From NCBI GenBank assembly GCA_021208565.1, contig JAJOJN010000051.1, positions 1 to 40,656 of the forward strand: a stretch of 40,656 bases of DNA. The letters run 5' to 3'. The DNA comes from Nitrincola sp. (GTDB lineage: Bacteria; Pseudomonadota; Gammaproteobacteria; Pseudomonadales; Balneatricaceae). Below, in pieces: positions 39,669 through 40,656 of the stretch (position 1 is the stretch's first letter; every line of letters starts with the position of its first letter). A model generated the notes under the pieces. That model saw only the letters and a program-made list of their open reading frames with translations. It was not told where the DNA came from and ran no database searches. Both the position numbers and the translations under genes were made by a program.

Positions 39669-39875
39669 ATGAGAAAACAGAAACGTGACCGCAGTTCTAC
39701 TCTGCATAACCGTGGATTTGTTGCCGGCCTAAATGGTCGTTCAAAAGAGGAATGCCCCGTACAAACAACTGAACTTCGATCGCACTGGATGAACGGTTGG
39801 CGAGAGGGTCGCGAAGCACACTGGAATGGTATGTCCGGCGTTTCTGCAATCCAGATAAACCCCACTTTAGCGTAA
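39669..39875 (+). CDS. rmf: Ribosome modulation factor
   Basis: A 68-residue basic protein that dimerises 70S ribosomes into inactive 100S particles in stationary phase or stress. RKQKRDRSSTLHNRGFVAGLNGRSKEECP and RSHWMNGWREGREAHW are the conserved RMF blocks. It is longer than the E. coli protein (55) by a C-terminal tail, as in many Pseudomonas/Oceanospirillales homologues. GAGAGG lies six bases upstream of the ATG. Likely growth-phase or stringent control, by analogy. Confidence 0.95.
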   Translation: MRKQKRDRSSTLHNRGFVAGLNGRSKEECPVQTTELRSHWMNGWREGREAHWNGMSGVSAIQINPTLA

Positions 39876-39906
39876 TTTCTGATTAACAATTTCGATTTAT
39901 AGGAGT

Positions 39907-39950
39907 CAAGGTTGCGGCTAACATACATTTATCGATGTGTCGCAACCTTG
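39907..39950. terminator. Hairpin between rmf and pyrD
   Basis: Perfect 10-bp stem CAAGGTTGCG (39907-39916) / CGCAACCTTG (39941-39950); the 24-base loop can pair further (ACAT/ATGT). It lies between convergent genes ending at 39875 and 39977. No U-run on either strand. Confidence 0.6.
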
Positions 39951-39976
39951 TAACCCAAACACTTTTTACCGCTGAA

Positions 39977-40656
39977 TTACTTCTTCAGTAAAGGCTCTAT
40001 CGCTTTAACGGATTCGTGTATTAGGGTAGGACCTCGATAAATGAATCCAGAATAGATCTGTACTAAACTCGCGCCAGCTTCGATTTTTTCTGCAGCATCG
40101 AAGGGCTCTGTAATCCCCCCCACACCAATAATCGGCAAAGCACCTTTGAGATGGCGATGCAATGCAGCTATAGCGGCTGTAGAACGATTACGCACGGGTG
40201 CACCGCTCAGGCCACCGGACTCCTGTGCATATACGGAGTCCTCGACACCTTCACGACTAAGCGTGGTATTGGTTGCGATAACACCATCCATTTCGTAACT
40301 TTTGAGCGCATTGGCGACCAACTCAAACTCTTCTTCTTCCATGTCCGGGGCAATTTTAAGTGCAATAGGGACATATTTCAGATGCAGTTTAGAAAGTCTG
40401 GCTTGCTCGTTTTTTTAGCGCATCTAACAAACCATTGAGAGAATCACCAAATTGAAGACTACGAAGCCCTGGAGTATTCGGAGAGGAAATATTAACCGTG
40501 ATATAACTGGCACGATCATAAACACGACGAAGACAGTATAGGTAATCATCATTCGCCTTTTTATTAGGCGTATCTTTGTTTTTACCTATATTGATACCTA
40601 AAACACCGTTGTAACGGACTTTGTCTAGGTTTTTTAATAGCTGATCAACACCATCG
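39977..40656 (-). CDS. pyrD: Dihydroorotate dehydrogenase (quinone, class 2), 3' part, one frameshift
   Basis: The C-terminal two-thirds of the membrane-associated FMN enzyme of pyrimidine synthesis; the start is beyond 40656. Visible: [15 protein letters not shown], the catalytic-serine loop [49 protein letters not shown], and FMN-phosphate loop [35 protein letters not shown]. An extra A in the T-run near 40408-40413 breaks the frame; repaired it reads [20 protein letters not shown]. It has the long-class features of quinone-linked PyrD. Confidence 0.93.

Overview
The window is chromosomal DNA from a free-living gammaproteobacterium, most likely a marine or halophilic member of the Oceanospirillales. 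Support for this: an ectABC-ask compatible-solute operon with a divergent MarR-type EctR; a LapB/LapC-type type I secretion system with the LapG/LapD surface-adhesin switch; a lone PHA synthase; a PA3496-family small protein; RMF; and the Pseudomonas/Oceanospirillum-type TCA cluster gltA / sdhCDAB-sucAB-lpd-sucCD. Genus is not resolved. There are no mobile elements, CRISPR arrays, tRNAs or rRNAs that I can see.

Layout. (1) 1-3947, plus strand: the end of a LapB-like ABC exporter, a LapC-like membrane fusion protein, a LuxR-type regulator with a degenerate receiver, and a small acidic protein, in a tightly packed operon. (2) 3986-6674, minus strand: lapG-lapD, the c-di-GMP-controlled periplasmic protease switch; the adhesin itself must lie outside the window. 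(3) 6830-9950: an SqrR/BigR-like ArsR repressor divergent from lapGD, then a Pat-type protein acetyltransferase. (4) 10135-12253: phaC and a PA3496-family gene. (5) 12335-16823: ectABC-ask (minus) with ectR divergent. (6) 16916-24137: housekeeping and regulatory genes hisC, a PAS-like/degenerate-GGDEF protein, cytochrome c5, htpG, a DUF599 membrane protein, selO and a DUF3301 protein. (7) 24185-35454, all minus: sdhCDAB, sucAB, lpd, sucCD, with gltA divergent at 35889-37163. (8) 37251-40656: rlmKL, rmf and the 3' part of pyrD.

How the genes work together: the right half encodes the oxidative TCA cycle from citrate synthase through 2-oxoglutarate dehydrogenase and succinyl-CoA synthetase to succinate dehydrogenase. 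The centre handles osmoprotection (aspartate to ectoine) and carbon storage (PHA). The left end is a biofilm attachment/release module: the exporter displays an adhesin, LapG cleaves it, LapD holds LapG when c-di-GMP is high. A persulfide-type ArsR repressor shares the lapG promoter region.

Sequence quality matters for reading this window. About 20 single-base indels break otherwise intact, full-length, highly conserved genes (lapB, lapC, the acetyltransferase, the GGDEF gene, htpG, sucC, sucB, sucA, sdhA, rlmKL, pyrD). Most lie in A/T homopolymers of 5-8 bases, and the residues on both sides stay family-like. I treat these as single genes with probable consensus errors, not pseudogenes. The first 3.1 kb carries seven of them, which fits low coverage near a contig end.
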